Shown: in pieces, positions 1 to 5,968 of the stretch | Layout: each line of letters starts with the position of its first letter | How positions within the stretch are numbered: position 1 is the stretch's first letter | Assembly: GCA_947588775.1 (NCBI GenBank) | Contig: CANPZQ010000108.1 | Span: 1 to 6,741 of the forward strand | DNA: 6,741 bases | Direction of reading: 5' to 3' | Origin: an uncultured Clostridia bacterium | GTDB taxonomy: Bacteria; Bacillota; Clostridia; Oscillospirales; Ruminococcaceae | The notes under the pieces: model-generated | Told to the model about the DNA's origin: nothing | The model's database searches: none | The model's input: only the letters and a program-made list of their open reading frames with translations | Translations under genes and position numbers: made by a program

Positions 1-2820
1 CGGGTCGGCCTTCACGACATAGCCGGTTGCCGGGTCGATATAGATATACCCGCCGCCAACGTAGTAAGGAATCAACGCCTCGGGCGTTTTGGTTGAAAGC
101 TCAAACAGGGTAACAGAGTAGTTTACAGAGGCGGAAGTGTCGATGTATCTTCCGACAATATTGTTATTTTCGTCGTATCTGTACCTGAATGTGTAGTTGG
201 GGTATGAAACCTCGAGGTAGTAATCCCCCATATCAATGCGGAACCGCTGGTTCTTCATCTTGTCGATGTCATCGGTTCTGCGGTAGTAGAACGCGTTATA
301 GTCCTCGTATTCAACGGTGTAATCGTGATTCGCGAGAATTTCTTTTATCTTGTAGCTCGTGTTCAAATCCGAAACCGCCGCATCGGGCGCAATTTTCGGA
401 AGTGCCTCAAATGTGCCGTTGGGAGCACTCGAGCTGCTCAGAGTGTTATAGGTCAGGCTCTCGATTTTGTCCGCACCGTACATCGTCATGTTGAACGACT
501 CGTTGTTTCCGCTTACTCTGTAGTAGTTGGGGTATCTCATGGTGTTGCTGTAGGAATAGTAGCTGACATGGTCGCTGCCGAATATCGAAACGAGCTTGTC
601 GTTAAAGCCTTCGTTCCGAGCGTCAAGCAGCTCCCTCGCGCTTATATTGGAAAAGTCGGTCGGCACCTCGCAAACCTGAATTAAGCAGGCGGTAGCGTTA
701 GAGGTTACAACGGGCATATCATAGCCGGTCTGCTCCATGTTGGAAACCATATAAATGCCCATTATCCCGTTTCTTGTGAGCGTCGCATAGCAGTAGTAGC
801 CCTGCGCGCCGCCGTATTGAACGGTTATCTTAGACGTAAACTTCGCGCCGGCGGCTGTAAGCTCCGCTTCTGTCGAGAAGGTAGAGAACCCGTCGAACGA
901 CGCGGGAAGAGCATTAAGCATCGACTTCATATTTTGGGAAATATAGTTTGAATAATTTCCGCCGTATCTGCTCTGTCCGGCAAGCTGATAGCCGGTAACG
1001 CAAAGGTTTCTGTCCCTTGCGCCCTCAGTGGCGTAGAACAGGCACATGCCGTATTTATACGCCGAAAGGTTGTTGTAATTGTCGTTCGGAATAACATGGA
1101 GGTTCGGGCAGGCCGCCTTGAGGTTGTTATAGGCGACGTCTACGCCGAGGCCGTAAATGCTTATTGCTCTGTTGGAGTTATTGCCCATGTTGTAATCAAC
1201 CAAATTAGAGCAGTAAACCGAGAAACGGTGGTTTTGCAGATACTCGTCGGAGTACATAATCGAGCGGTCAACCTCTTGCTTATCCCGGGAGGGACTGCGG
1301 CTTGTGTCGTAGTTGCTGATATTAACGCTGAAGTAATAATACTCCCCGTTCGGATTGTTATAATAAGGCAAGGAATAAGAAATCTGGCACGCCTCGTCGG
1401 GGTAGTATCCGTTATCGTAGGAAGGATAAGTAATGAAAGCACTGCTTGACGGATTGGCGTCGGCGCGTTCCTTTGCCTGCGCGGCAGTCATAAACACGGG
1501 ATAGCCGTGGTAGTTCAGAACGTCATAGAAGCCTGTATCGTTGTTTGAGCCGGACACATCCGCGCGGTATACCATGCCGTCCTCATAGGAAAGCGCGAGA
1601 TAGATGCTTTCGTTGGGGTTGCGCGGGTTACGCAAGGTATAGGAAATGGCGGGCATCTGCGAAGTTACCGGATCACCGACGTACTTTGAGTAAACAAGGT
1701 CGCCGAAAGATTCTTCGACTATTGCGCACGCTTCATCAACGGTTATTCCCTCAAGGGTGTGAAGGTCAAGTGCCGGACATTTCGGAGCTTCGTAACCGCA
1801 AATGGTGCAGTGGCCGTCGCTGTTGTAACGGTGAACTCTGCAGCGGGGCGCAGCGTCGGTTTTATAGGGAATAGGCACGGGATTGCCGACTGTCGCGACC
1901 TCCGTATCGTCACTTAAACTGTAAAATGTTATCTTTGTGTTTTCCAAAAGTACGGATTTAATCTTTTCTATCTGCTCGGCGGGAAGAGCTTCGTTTCTTC
2001 CGTCGGAAATATTGACGGTCGCAATAAACTCAATTTGCTTAGGATAGTCGTTGCCGCTTGTACAGAAATAATTGTACCAATAATCGCCGATTTGCACCCC
2101 GTAAGTATTCTCAGGCCCGAATAGTACGCGAGAGTTGAACCATGAAGTCACTGAACGGTTGTTAGATGTCACGAGGACAGTGGGGTTTAAGCTAAACTGC
2201 TCGGGATTGATTGACGTGATGTCATTCATAACCTGATAAATTTCGTTACAAGTAGGGACGAAGTAATATTCCCCATTCATATACTGCCTTAATTCCTCGC
2301 CAAGAGGCATTACGACAGATGTACGCAAAGTCTGGGAATAATCGTCTTTGTGCATTCCGCAAACGTTGCAATAAACAAATGGCTCACCGGTTTGAGGGTT
2401 GGTAAAGTCATGCGGGAAATAGAAATAATGTCCGCACTTGCGGCAATAACGCCAGTGGCCGTCGGCATCACAATATGACGCATTATATAGCCACCAATAA
2501 TCCGTGCCGAAATCATGCTCCCCGTCCGGGCAGGGCTGGGCGTCGGGGGCGGCGATTTCGCCGGCGTCGGGGGAAACCGGCGGGGCGGTGGTTATGAACG
2601 GGTCCGAAGCGGCGAGAGCGGGGTCGGAGCCCATGGGGTCGGGAACCTCGATGGGTTCGGGTTCCGCGGCCGTCGGAACGTATTCGGGCATTTCCGCGGG
2701 GAGGTACTCCGCTTCCCCGGCGGGGAGATATTCGGGAGCCTCGAATACGGCTGCTGCCGGAACGCAGAGGTTAATGGCCACTGCGAGCGCGGCAAGAATC
2801 GAAATGATTGCCTTTTTCAT
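1..2820 (-). CDS. Large secreted Tyr/Asn-rich protein with zinc-ribbon-like cysteine clusters (3' end outside window)
   Basis: I read this frame codon by codon from the ATG at 2820-2818 down to position 1 and found no stop in 940 codons, so it is a real gene truncated by the window edge. Residues 1-24 form a signal peptide: Lys2-Lys3, a hydrophobic core, and a likely cleavage site after Ala22-Ala23-Ala24. Residues 25-96 are a low-complexity Pro/Glu/Ala linker in which EYLPA-like units recur near 30, 38 and 46. A CxxC...CxxC cluster follows (Cys126, Cys129, Cys151, Cys154). A second cluster has Cys327, His330, Cys338, Cys341 and Cys348, with CTICGYE at 338-344. The rest is rich in Tyr and Asn, with YP[SN]Y motifs at 465, 763 and 873 and NGEYY at 182 and 491. 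I do not recognise the family. An extracellular or surface role follows from the signal peptide only; no anchor is visible because the C-terminus is missing. A weak Shine-Dalgarno (GGAAAGAGA) ends 10 bases before the start. Confidence 0.9.
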   Translation of the reverse strand, partial: MKKAIISILAALAVAINLCVPAAAVFEAPEYLPAGEAEYLPAEMPEYVPTAAEPEPIEVPDPMGSDPALAASDPFITTAPPVSPDAGEIAAPDAQPCPDGEHDFGTDYWWLYNASYCDADGHWRYCRKCGHYFYFPHDFTNPQTGEPFVYCNVCGMHKDDYSQTLRTSVVMPLGEELRQYMNGEYYFVPTCNEIYQVMNDITSINPEQFSLNPTVLVTSNNRSVTSWFNSRVLFGPENTYGVQIGDYWYNYFCTSGNDYPKQIEFIATVNISDGRNEALPAEQIEKIKSVLLENTKITFYSLSDDTEVATVGNPVPIPYKTDAAPRCRVHRYNSDGHCTICGYEAPKCPALDLHTLEGITVDEACAIVEESFGDLVYSKYVGDPVTSQMPAISYTLRNPRNPNESIYLALSYEDGMVYRADVSGSNNDTGFYDVLNYHGYPVFMTAAQAKERADANPSSSAFITYPSYDNGYYPDEACQISYSLPYYNNPNGEYYYFSVNISNYDTSRSPSRDKQEVDRSIMYSDEYLQNHRFSVYCSNLVDYNMGNNSNRAISIYGLGVDVAYNNLKAACPNLHVIPNDNYNNLSAYKYGMCLFYATEGARDRNLCVTGYQLAGQSRYGGNYSNYISQNMKSMLNALPASFDGFSTFSTEAELTAAGAKFTSKITVQYGGAQGYYCYATLTRNGIMGIYMVSNMEQTGYDMPVVTSNATACLIQVCEVPTDFSNISARELLDARNEGFNDKLVSIFGSDHVSYYSYSNTMRYPNYYRVSGNNESFNMTMYGADKIESLTYNTLSSSSAPNGTFEALPKIAPDAAVSDLNTSYKIKEILANHDYTVEYEDYNAFYYRRTDDIDKMKNQRFRIDMGDYYLEVSYPNYTFRYRYDENNNIVGRYIDTSASVNYSVTLFELSTKTPEALIPYYVGGGYIYIDPATGYVVKADP

Positions 2821-2863
2821 AAATTTCACATCTCTTTCCATGAATTTGGGTATTTGCTACTTT

Positions 2864-2892
2864 ATTATAAACCAAAAGTACCCTTTTGTCAA
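2864..2892 (-). promoter_or_regulatory. Consensus sigma-A promoter of the secreted protein gene
   Basis: On the minus strand TTGACA (2892-2887) and TATAAT (2869-2864) are separated by exactly 17 bases. Both hexamers match the housekeeping consensus fully. The predicted transcript would start near 2857, leaving a leader of about 36 bases before the ATG at 2820. This predicts strong, sigma-A-driven expression unless a repressor acts. I saw no clear operator palindrome over it. Confidence 0.85.
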
Positions 2893-2948
2893 GGAAAAAT
2901 ATAGGTAAATCACTGCCTTAACAATCTCTGGATTTTCGGGCGGCGGTG

Positions 2949-2957
2949 TGGTATAAT
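2949..2957 (+). promoter_or_regulatory. Extended -10 promoter of the YitT-family gene
   Basis: TGGTATAAT gives a perfect -10 hexamer (2952-2957) preceded by the extended TGn element. The expected -35 position (about 2929-2934, TGGATT) matches the consensus poorly, as is common for extended -10 promoters. It faces away from the secreted-protein promoter, with about 37 bases between the two -35 regions. The predicted leader to the ATG at 3002 is about 38 bases. Confidence 0.6.
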
Positions 2958-3001
2958 TCAGGTGAAAAAGATTTTTCTCTGAAAGGAATGTTAATTAAAT
3001 T

Positions 3002-3889
3002 ATGAACGTACGCATGAAAAATTTCCTCAAAAAATTCAACGATTTAAGAGCGGCGAATTTTTTGCTGCTCGCCGTCGCGGGGACGGTAAACGCGTTCGGC
3101 GTGACGATGTTTTTGTTTCCGGTAAAGCTCTATGACAGCGGGATTTCCGGGCTTTCGATGCTTCTCGGACAGGTCACGCCGCTGTCGCTTTCGGTTTTTC
3201 TGGTTCTGCTGAACGTACCGGTTTTCCTCTTTGGCCTGAAAAAGCAGGGGACGGCGTTCACGGTTTATTCGCTTTTTGCGGTCGGGGTGTATTCACTTGT
3301 TTCGTACCTGATAATGAACGTTCTGCCGATTGACGTGAATTTTGTTTCACCGCTCGCGGGGACGGATTTGCTGCTCTGCGCGGTGTTCGGCGGGGTGATT
3401 TCGGGAATCGGCAGCGGAATGACGATACGCTTCGGCGGCGCAATCGACGGCCTCGACGTGCTCTCGGTGATTTTCGCGAAGAAAATCGGGATTTCACTCG
3501 GAACGTTCGTGATGATTTTCAACACCGGGCTTTATATCGTCTGCGGAATCGTCATCAAAAGCTGGATTTTGCCGCTTTATTCGATTGTGACGTATTTTGT
3601 CGGCTCAAAGACGGTGGATTTTATTGTTGAGGGGCTCGACCGCTCGATGTGCGCAATGGTTGTAACGACCCATGCGGAGGAGATTTCCGCGGCGTTTTCG
3701 GAGGCGTTTCGCTCCGGCGGAACGATTGTCAAAGCGACCGGCGGCTACTCGAAGGACGAAAAGCAGATAATTTACTTTATTGTAAACCAGTTTCAGATTA
3801 ACCGGCTGAAAAAAATCGTAACGGAGATTGACGGCGGCGCGTTTATCGCGCTGCAGAACGTGGCGGGGATTGTGAGGAAGGGGGAGTGA
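3002..3889 (+). CDS. YitT family membrane protein (YitT transmembrane domain + DUF2179)
   Basis: The 295-residue product matches the usual architecture and length of the YitT family. A hydrophobic N-terminal two-thirds (about residues 18-205) carries roughly five to six membrane segments, the glycine motif SGISGLSML near 46-54 and GGAIDGLDVLS near 145-155 (the family's GG-x-GG-D-like loop). A soluble C-terminal domain (about 215-292) has the DUF2179 pattern: VTTHAEEIS, then SGGTIVKATGGYS, then LKKIVTEIDGGAFIAL. The molecular function of YitT proteins is not established; they are integral membrane proteins, sometimes suggested to be transporters. The start at 3002 is supported by an AAAGGA element near 2982-2987, although the 14-base gap is long. 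The next Met (residue 5) lies even further from it. The gene stands alone, divergent from the secreted protein gene. No normal terminator is seen; a G-run tract follows the stop. Confidence 0.93.
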   Translation: MNVRMKNFLKKFNDLRAANFLLLAVAGTVNAFGVTMFLFPVKLYDSGISGLSMLLGQVTPLSLSVFLVLLNVPVFLFGLKKQGTAFTVYSLFAVGVYSLVSYLIMNVLPIDVNFVSPLAGTDLLLCAVFGGVISGIGSGMTIRFGGAIDGLDVLSVIFAKKIGISLGTFVMIFNTGLYIVCGIVIKSWILPLYSIVTYFVGSKTVDFIVEGLDRSMCAMVVTTHAEEISAAFSEAFRSGGTIVKATGGYSKDEKQIIYFIVNQFQINRLKKIVTEIDGGAFIALQNVAGIVRKGE

Positions 3890-3985
3890 ATTTTGGGGGA
3901 TTTGAGTGAAGGGGGTGAGGGGGGGAGGAGGGGGCGGCGTTTTTTCTGCTGAGTGGGGGACAGTACAACGCCGGGGTAGGGGTGG
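3880..3985 (+). other. G-run tract with G-quadruplex potential after the YitT gene
   Basis: Five runs of five to seven G occur at 3880-3884, 3895-3899, 3911-3915, 3919-3925 and 3930-3934. Further runs lie at 3955-3959, 3973-3976 and 3979-3982, all on the plus strand. The first run is inside the last codons of the YitT gene; the rest lie in its 3' untranslated region. Loops between the central runs are short enough for an intramolecular G-quadruplex in DNA or in the transcript. A T6 run (3940-3945) follows the main cluster. A possible role in ending or stabilising the transcript is inference only. Confidence 0.5.
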
Positions 3986-4017
3986 ATAATTCAATAAAAG
4001 GCGATAATTTTGACAAG

Positions 4018-4143
4018 CCTTGCTATATGCGCCTCGAGGGTGGCCGAAACGAACAGATTTAAGTGAAGAGCGGGAAGCGGAAAGGGGGTAGCAATGCAGA
4101 ATCATCATGCAAAGAATTTTTATAATGTGGTGGAAATGGACAT
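4018..4143 (+). repeat. Diverged direct repeat, copy 1
   Basis: The best-conserved part (4099-4143) matches 4591-4635 at about 40 of 45 positions with a constant offset of 492 bases. It includes the identical stretch AAAGAATTTTTATAATGTG. Weaker similarity with small indels extends upstream through a shared ATTTA block and CCGAA to a shared CCTTGCTAT at 4018-4026. The identical core contains a TATAAT hexamer (4121-4126) but no -35 partner at the right distance. The few differences do not favour third codon positions, so the conservation looks like DNA or RNA sequence rather than protein. Confidence 0.8.
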
Positions 4144-4171
4144 CTCCTGCCTCTATTTTTTAACCTTCTAA
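4094..4171 (+). other. 25-codon micro-ORF within repeat copy 1 (doubtful)
   Basis: ATG at 4094 opens a 25-residue frame ending TAA at 4169-4171, preceded by a purine-rich AAAGGGGG (4081-4088). Its QNHHAKNFYNVVEMD segment aligns with SNHHTKNFYNVIEMY in repeat copy 2, where the frame also follows an AGGAG but starts at a different position and runs into the tRNA gene. Differences between copies are mostly amino-acid changing, so I favour a non-coding repeat. Confidence 0.12.
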
Positions 4172-4200
4172 CGCTCTGACCTATAAAGGCCTAAGCCTCA

Positions 4201-4235
4201 CCCACCCCCGCTCGGCCTGCGGCCTTGGGGGTGGG
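4201..4235. repeat. GC-rich hairpin 1 in the intergenic element
   Basis: CCCACCCCC (4201-4209) pairs perfectly with GGGGGTGGG (4227-4235). An inner GGCC/GGCC pair brings the arms close to a small TGC loop. It would form a very stable stem in RNA or in single-stranded DNA. No T-run follows on the plus strand, so it is not an ordinary terminator. Confidence 0.8.
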
Positions 4236-4291
4236 ATTCGGCTCAGGCGGGGGTTTGGCGCGTGCTTGCCATTGGCTTTCTGCGTAAGCCC

Positions 4292-4373
4292 GGCGCGGCG
4301 AATGGGGCTGATTTCTGCGGCCGCCATGGCTTCTGCCTGCCACCCGCCCGCCCACCCCCCAATTCGCCGCGCC
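4292..4373. repeat. Inverted repeat 2 in the intergenic element
   Basis: GGCGCGGCGAAT (4292-4303) is the exact reverse complement of ATTCGCCGCGCC (4362-4373). Pairing continues inward, after one bulged base, with GGGG (4304-4307) against CCCC. The loop of roughly 50 bases is C-rich. Confidence 0.8.
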
Positions 4374-4503
4374 TTGATAGGTGCTACGAGAAAGCGCGGC
4401 GGAAAAAGCGGGAAAATGGCGCGAAACTGCGGGGACGGGCGGGTGGGACCGACGCACCAGCTTTTTCCGCCGCGCGGTTCATCCCGCCGCCCCTTGCTAT
4501 CAA
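4374..4503. repeat. Nested inverted repeats 3 and 4 in the intergenic element
   Basis: GCGCGGCGGAAAAAGC (4394-4409) pairs without mismatch over 16 bp with GCTTTTTCCGCCGCGC (4460-4475), enclosing a 50-base loop. Outside it, TTGATAG (4374-4380) pairs with CTATCAA (4497-4503), and weak complementarity continues beyond both arms. The order outer arm, inner arm, loop, inner arm, outer arm resembles a designed stem-loop domain rather than chance complementarity. Confidence 0.8.
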
Positions 4504-4635
4504 CCGCGGCCCCTATCTATCCCTCTAAGGCAGTGTCCGAAGCAGCCACATTTAAATGGGAAGCAGGAGATAAATGGTGGTAGTACCGTCGAATCATCAT
4601 ACAAAGAATTTTTATAATGTGATTGAAATGTACAC
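4492..4635 (+). repeat. Diverged direct repeat, copy 2
   Basis: Partner of the repeat at 4018-4143, in the same orientation. The conserved core is 4591-4635 and contains TATAAT at 4613-4618. The upstream part shares CCTTGCTAT (4492-4500), a CCGAA segment and the ATTTA block with copy 1, but carries about 20 extra bases. The two copies flank the GC-rich hairpin block, as would be expected of the ends of one element or of two neighbouring members of a repeat family. Confidence 0.75.
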
Positions 4636-4657
4636 TCCCACAGTCCACAGCCAGAAT

Positions 4658-4700
4658 ATAAAAATAATCCTCCCCGTCATGCGTTGCCGGTTCGGATTAT
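4658..4700 (-). terminator. Probable terminator of tRNA-Leu
   Basis: Read on the minus strand downstream of the tRNA, ATAATCC (4700-4694) pairs with GGATTAT (4670-4664), with an inner CCG/CGG pair. A T-rich run follows immediately (TTTTAT on the minus strand). The distance from the tRNA 3' end is about 9 bases. The stem is interrupted and the loop fairly large, so strength is uncertain. Confidence 0.5.
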
Positions 4701-4708
4701 CCAAAAAT

Positions 4709-4792
4709 TGGTGCGGGTGACAGGACTTGAACCTGCACGGGGGTGCCACCAGAACCTAAATCTGGCGCGTCTGCCAATTCCGCCACACCCGC
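4709..4792 (-). tRNA. tRNA-Leu (anticodon UAG)
   Basis: The 84-base gene folds as a class II tRNA. The acceptor stem pairs GCGGGTG (5' end at 4792) with CACCCGC, followed by discriminator A and an encoded CCA (4711-4709). The D arm has GCG/CGC with GAATTGGCAGA in the loop. The anticodon stem CCAGA/TCTGG carries the 7-base loop TTTAGGT, giving anticodon TAG (4758-4756), which reads CUA and related leucine codons. A 12-base variable region precedes the T arm with loop TTCAAGT. The gene has its own promoter and sits between the repeat-rich gap and the divergent phosphatase gene. Confidence 0.97.
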
Positions 4793-4800
4793 ATATGGCT

Positions 4801-4829
4801 ATCATACCACTTTTTTCGGAAAATGTCAA
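4801..4829 (-). promoter_or_regulatory. Sigma-A promoter of tRNA-Leu
   Basis: On the minus strand TTGACA (4829-4824) is followed after 17 bases by TATGAT (4806-4801), with a TGn extension just before the -10. The -10 ends 8 bases before the mature tRNA 5' end, so the primary transcript would have almost no leader. Confidence 0.85.
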
Positions 4830-4856
4830 TCACCCCCTAAACTTTCCCCTAACCCG

Positions 4857-4885
4857 TTGATTTCCCCGCGCCGATATGTTATACT
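4857..4885 (+). promoter_or_regulatory. Sigma-A promoter of the histidine phosphatase gene
   Basis: TTGATT (4857-4862), a 17-base spacer and TATACT (4880-4885) preceded by TGT (extended -10) lie just upstream of the gene. The predicted start near 4892 would leave a leader of only about 15 bases, which contains the AAGGAG ribosome binding site (4893-4898). Confidence 0.8.
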
Positions 4886-4906
4886 GATAAAAAAGGAGTT
4901 GAAGCA

Positions 4907-5487
4907 ATGGCGGAGCTTACGCGGGTATATTTTGTGCGGCACGCGCAGCCGGAGCGCGGGTGGGAGGACGAGCGGACGCGGCCGCTGACGGAGGAGGGGC
5001 GCGCCGACGCGGCGGCGGTGCTTGAGTTTTTCGCGGATAAGCGCGTCGACCGGTTCTATTGCAGCCCGTTCCGGCGGAGCATTGACACAATCCGCGCGGC
5101 GGCGGACTATTTTAATAAGGAAATTAAGCTTGACGAGCGGCTGCGGGAGCGGGAGCACGGCGCGGGCGGGAACAACCGTGAAATGTTCCGAAAAAGGTGG
5201 GAAAATCACGATTTTCATGAGGAAAACGGCGAATCGCTCGCCATGGTTCGGCGGCGAAACATTGACGCGCTTAACGAAATTCTTCGTGATAACGCCGGCC
5301 TCAACATCGTTGTCGGACCCACGGGACGGCTCTTAGCTGCATAATTAACTTCTTTAAGCCGGAATTCGGGTGCGACGATTTTTTGCGGATAATCGACCGG
5401 ATGCCCTACATTTTAGAGATGGATTTTGACGGGCTGCGGCTTGTTTCGATGGTCGAGCGGCTTTATGTCGAAAAGAAGTTTGAATGA
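4907..5487 (+). pseudogene. Histidine phosphatase family gene, frameshifted at the catalytic THG motif
   Basis: The product belongs to the phosphoglycerate mutase-like histidine phosphatases, which transfer phosphate through an N-terminal histidine. VRHAQP (residues 10-15) carries catalytic Arg11-His12; CSPFRRSIDTI (52-62) carries the second conserved arginine; LREREHG (79-85) includes the acidic proton-donor region. The first frame stops early at 5342-5344 (145 residues). From 5317 the neighbouring frame continues the family without a break: THGTALS with the second catalytic histidine, then a C-terminal part ending at TGA 5485-5487. One missing base between 5316 and 5317 accounts for this; restored, the protein would be about 193 residues, normal for the family. 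Promoter, AAGGAG site (8 bases before ATG) and terminator are all intact, so the mutation is recent or a sequencing/assembly error. As written, the product lacks the second histidine and should be inactive. Substrate is unknown. Confidence 0.88.
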
Positions 5488-5495
5488 AGTGTTTT

Positions 5496-5526
5496 CGGCG
5501 GATTTATGCGGAAAATCGCCGTTTTT
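5496..5526 (+). terminator. Intrinsic terminator after the histidine phosphatase gene
   Basis: CGGCG (5496-5500) pairs with CGCCG (5517-5521). After a bulged G, ATTT (5502-5505) pairs with AAAT (5513-5516), leaving a 7-base loop. Five T follow directly (5522-5526). It lies 9 bases after the restored stop codon, as expected of a Rho-independent terminator. It would reduce read-through into the DUF1648 gene. Confidence 0.7.
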
Positions 5527-5567
5527 ACGGATTCGGGCTTCCAAAAAATAAAAAGGAGTGTGTTTTA

Positions 5568-5897
5568 ATGAAAAAGCTTTACATAGCCGCGCTTGCGCTG
5601 ATGGTGCTGTCGTGGGCGGTAACGCTGGGGTTTCTCTGCGTTTTGCCGGAAATAATGCCGCTTCACCTGAATCCGTACGTCGCCGGCGGGGTGGATTGGG
5701 TCGGCGAAAAGTCGTGGTGCATGCTGTTTCCGACCGCGGTGACGGGGCTCGGACTGTTGTTTTTGCATGAGGCGCGGCGGCGCGGAAAATCCGGCGACCC
5801 CGACGGCGAAAAGGCGTTAGCCATGTCGTCGCTCCCCGCCATGGCGATTATTCTTTTGATTGGGATTTTTTGCATGATGAGCGGGGCGGCGGGGTGA
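5568..5897 (+). CDS. Small DUF1648 domain membrane protein
   Basis: I place the start at 5568 because AAGGAG (5553-5558) lies 9 bases upstream. An in-frame ATG at 5484 would overlap the phosphatase stop and the terminator hairpin, and has no good ribosome binding site. The 109-residue product has three hydrophobic segments (about 5-26, 50-66, 86-104). Between the first two is the DUF1648 signature: LPEIMPLHLNP then GGVDWVGEK (residues 26-48), matching the family pattern of Pro, His, Asn, Gly, Asp, Gly and Lys. DUF1648 occurs at the N-terminus of SdpI-type immunity proteins and in other membrane proteins; its biochemical role is not known. This is a short form without the rest of the SdpI protein, and no toxin gene is visible nearby. 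No clear promoter was found between the terminator and the start. Confidence 0.85.
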   Translation: MKKLYIAALALMVLSWAVTLGFLCVLPEIMPLHLNPYVAGGVDWVGEKSWCMLFPTAVTGLGLLFLHEARRRGKSGDPDGEKALAMSSLPAMAIILLIGIFCMMSGAAG

Positions 5898-5968
5898 AGC
5901 ACAAAAAGGGCGGCCTTTCAAAAAGCAATAAGATATGGCGGGCAATGCGATAAAAAGGAGAAAGCAAA

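Larger units (their letters stand above)
3890..4708. other. Long intergenic region without a convincing gene; repeats and hairpins
   Basis: I find no supported protein gene here. Open frames exist on both strands, but they are Pro/Arg/Gly-rich by-products of GC-rich sequence, lack good ribosome binding sites and resemble no family I know. The region holds, in order: a G-run tract (3880-3985), a 7-bp inverted repeat (3935-3941 with 3967-3973), a first diverged repeat copy (about 4018-4143), a GC-rich hairpin block (about 4200-4503), a second repeat copy (about 4492-4635), and a hairpin that probably terminates the tRNA-Leu transcript (4658-4700). The GC content of the central block is clearly above its surroundings, while the repeat cores are AT-rich. 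It may be an interspersed repeat element or an uncharacterised structured RNA. Confidence 0.6.

Noticed and set aside
2504..2908. 134- and 129-codon plus-strand frames near the start of the secreted protein gene
   Set aside because: They are antisense to the signal peptide and Pro/Glu linker of a much longer supported gene. Their Gly/Ser-rich composition is the mirror of that linker.
2988..3005. Five-codon leader ORF overlapping the YitT start codon (ATG at 2988, stop overlapping the ATG at 3002)
   Set aside because: The purine-rich element sits only one or two bases before this ATG, too close for initiation. The overlap is probably coincidental.
3605..4108. 167-codon minus-strand open frame across the end of the YitT gene and the G-run tract
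   Set aside because: Half of it is antisense to a well-supported gene, and the proline run is only the complement of the G tract. It lacks a convincing ribosome binding site and resembles no family.
4191..4583. Several overlapping open frames on both strands in the GC-rich block
   Set aside because: They are Pro/Arg/Gly-rich and overlap each other on opposite strands. They coincide with long inverted repeats, as expected from stop-poor GC-rich non-coding DNA.
4709..4792. tRNA-Leu as an integration site for a mobile element
   Set aside because: No integrase is visible and no duplicated tRNA 3' fragment was found in the neighbouring repeat region.
5484..5567. N-terminal extension of the DUF1648 protein to an ATG at 5484
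   Set aside because: The extension would be translated across the terminator hairpin and is not hydrophobic or family-like. The ATG at 5568 has an ideal AAGGAG spacing.
5905..5918. Small hairpin AAAGG-GCGG-CCTTT between the DUF1648 and S66 peptidase genes
   Set aside because: The stem is only five pairs and no T run follows on the plus strand. The T-rich side faces the minus strand, where no gene needs terminating.
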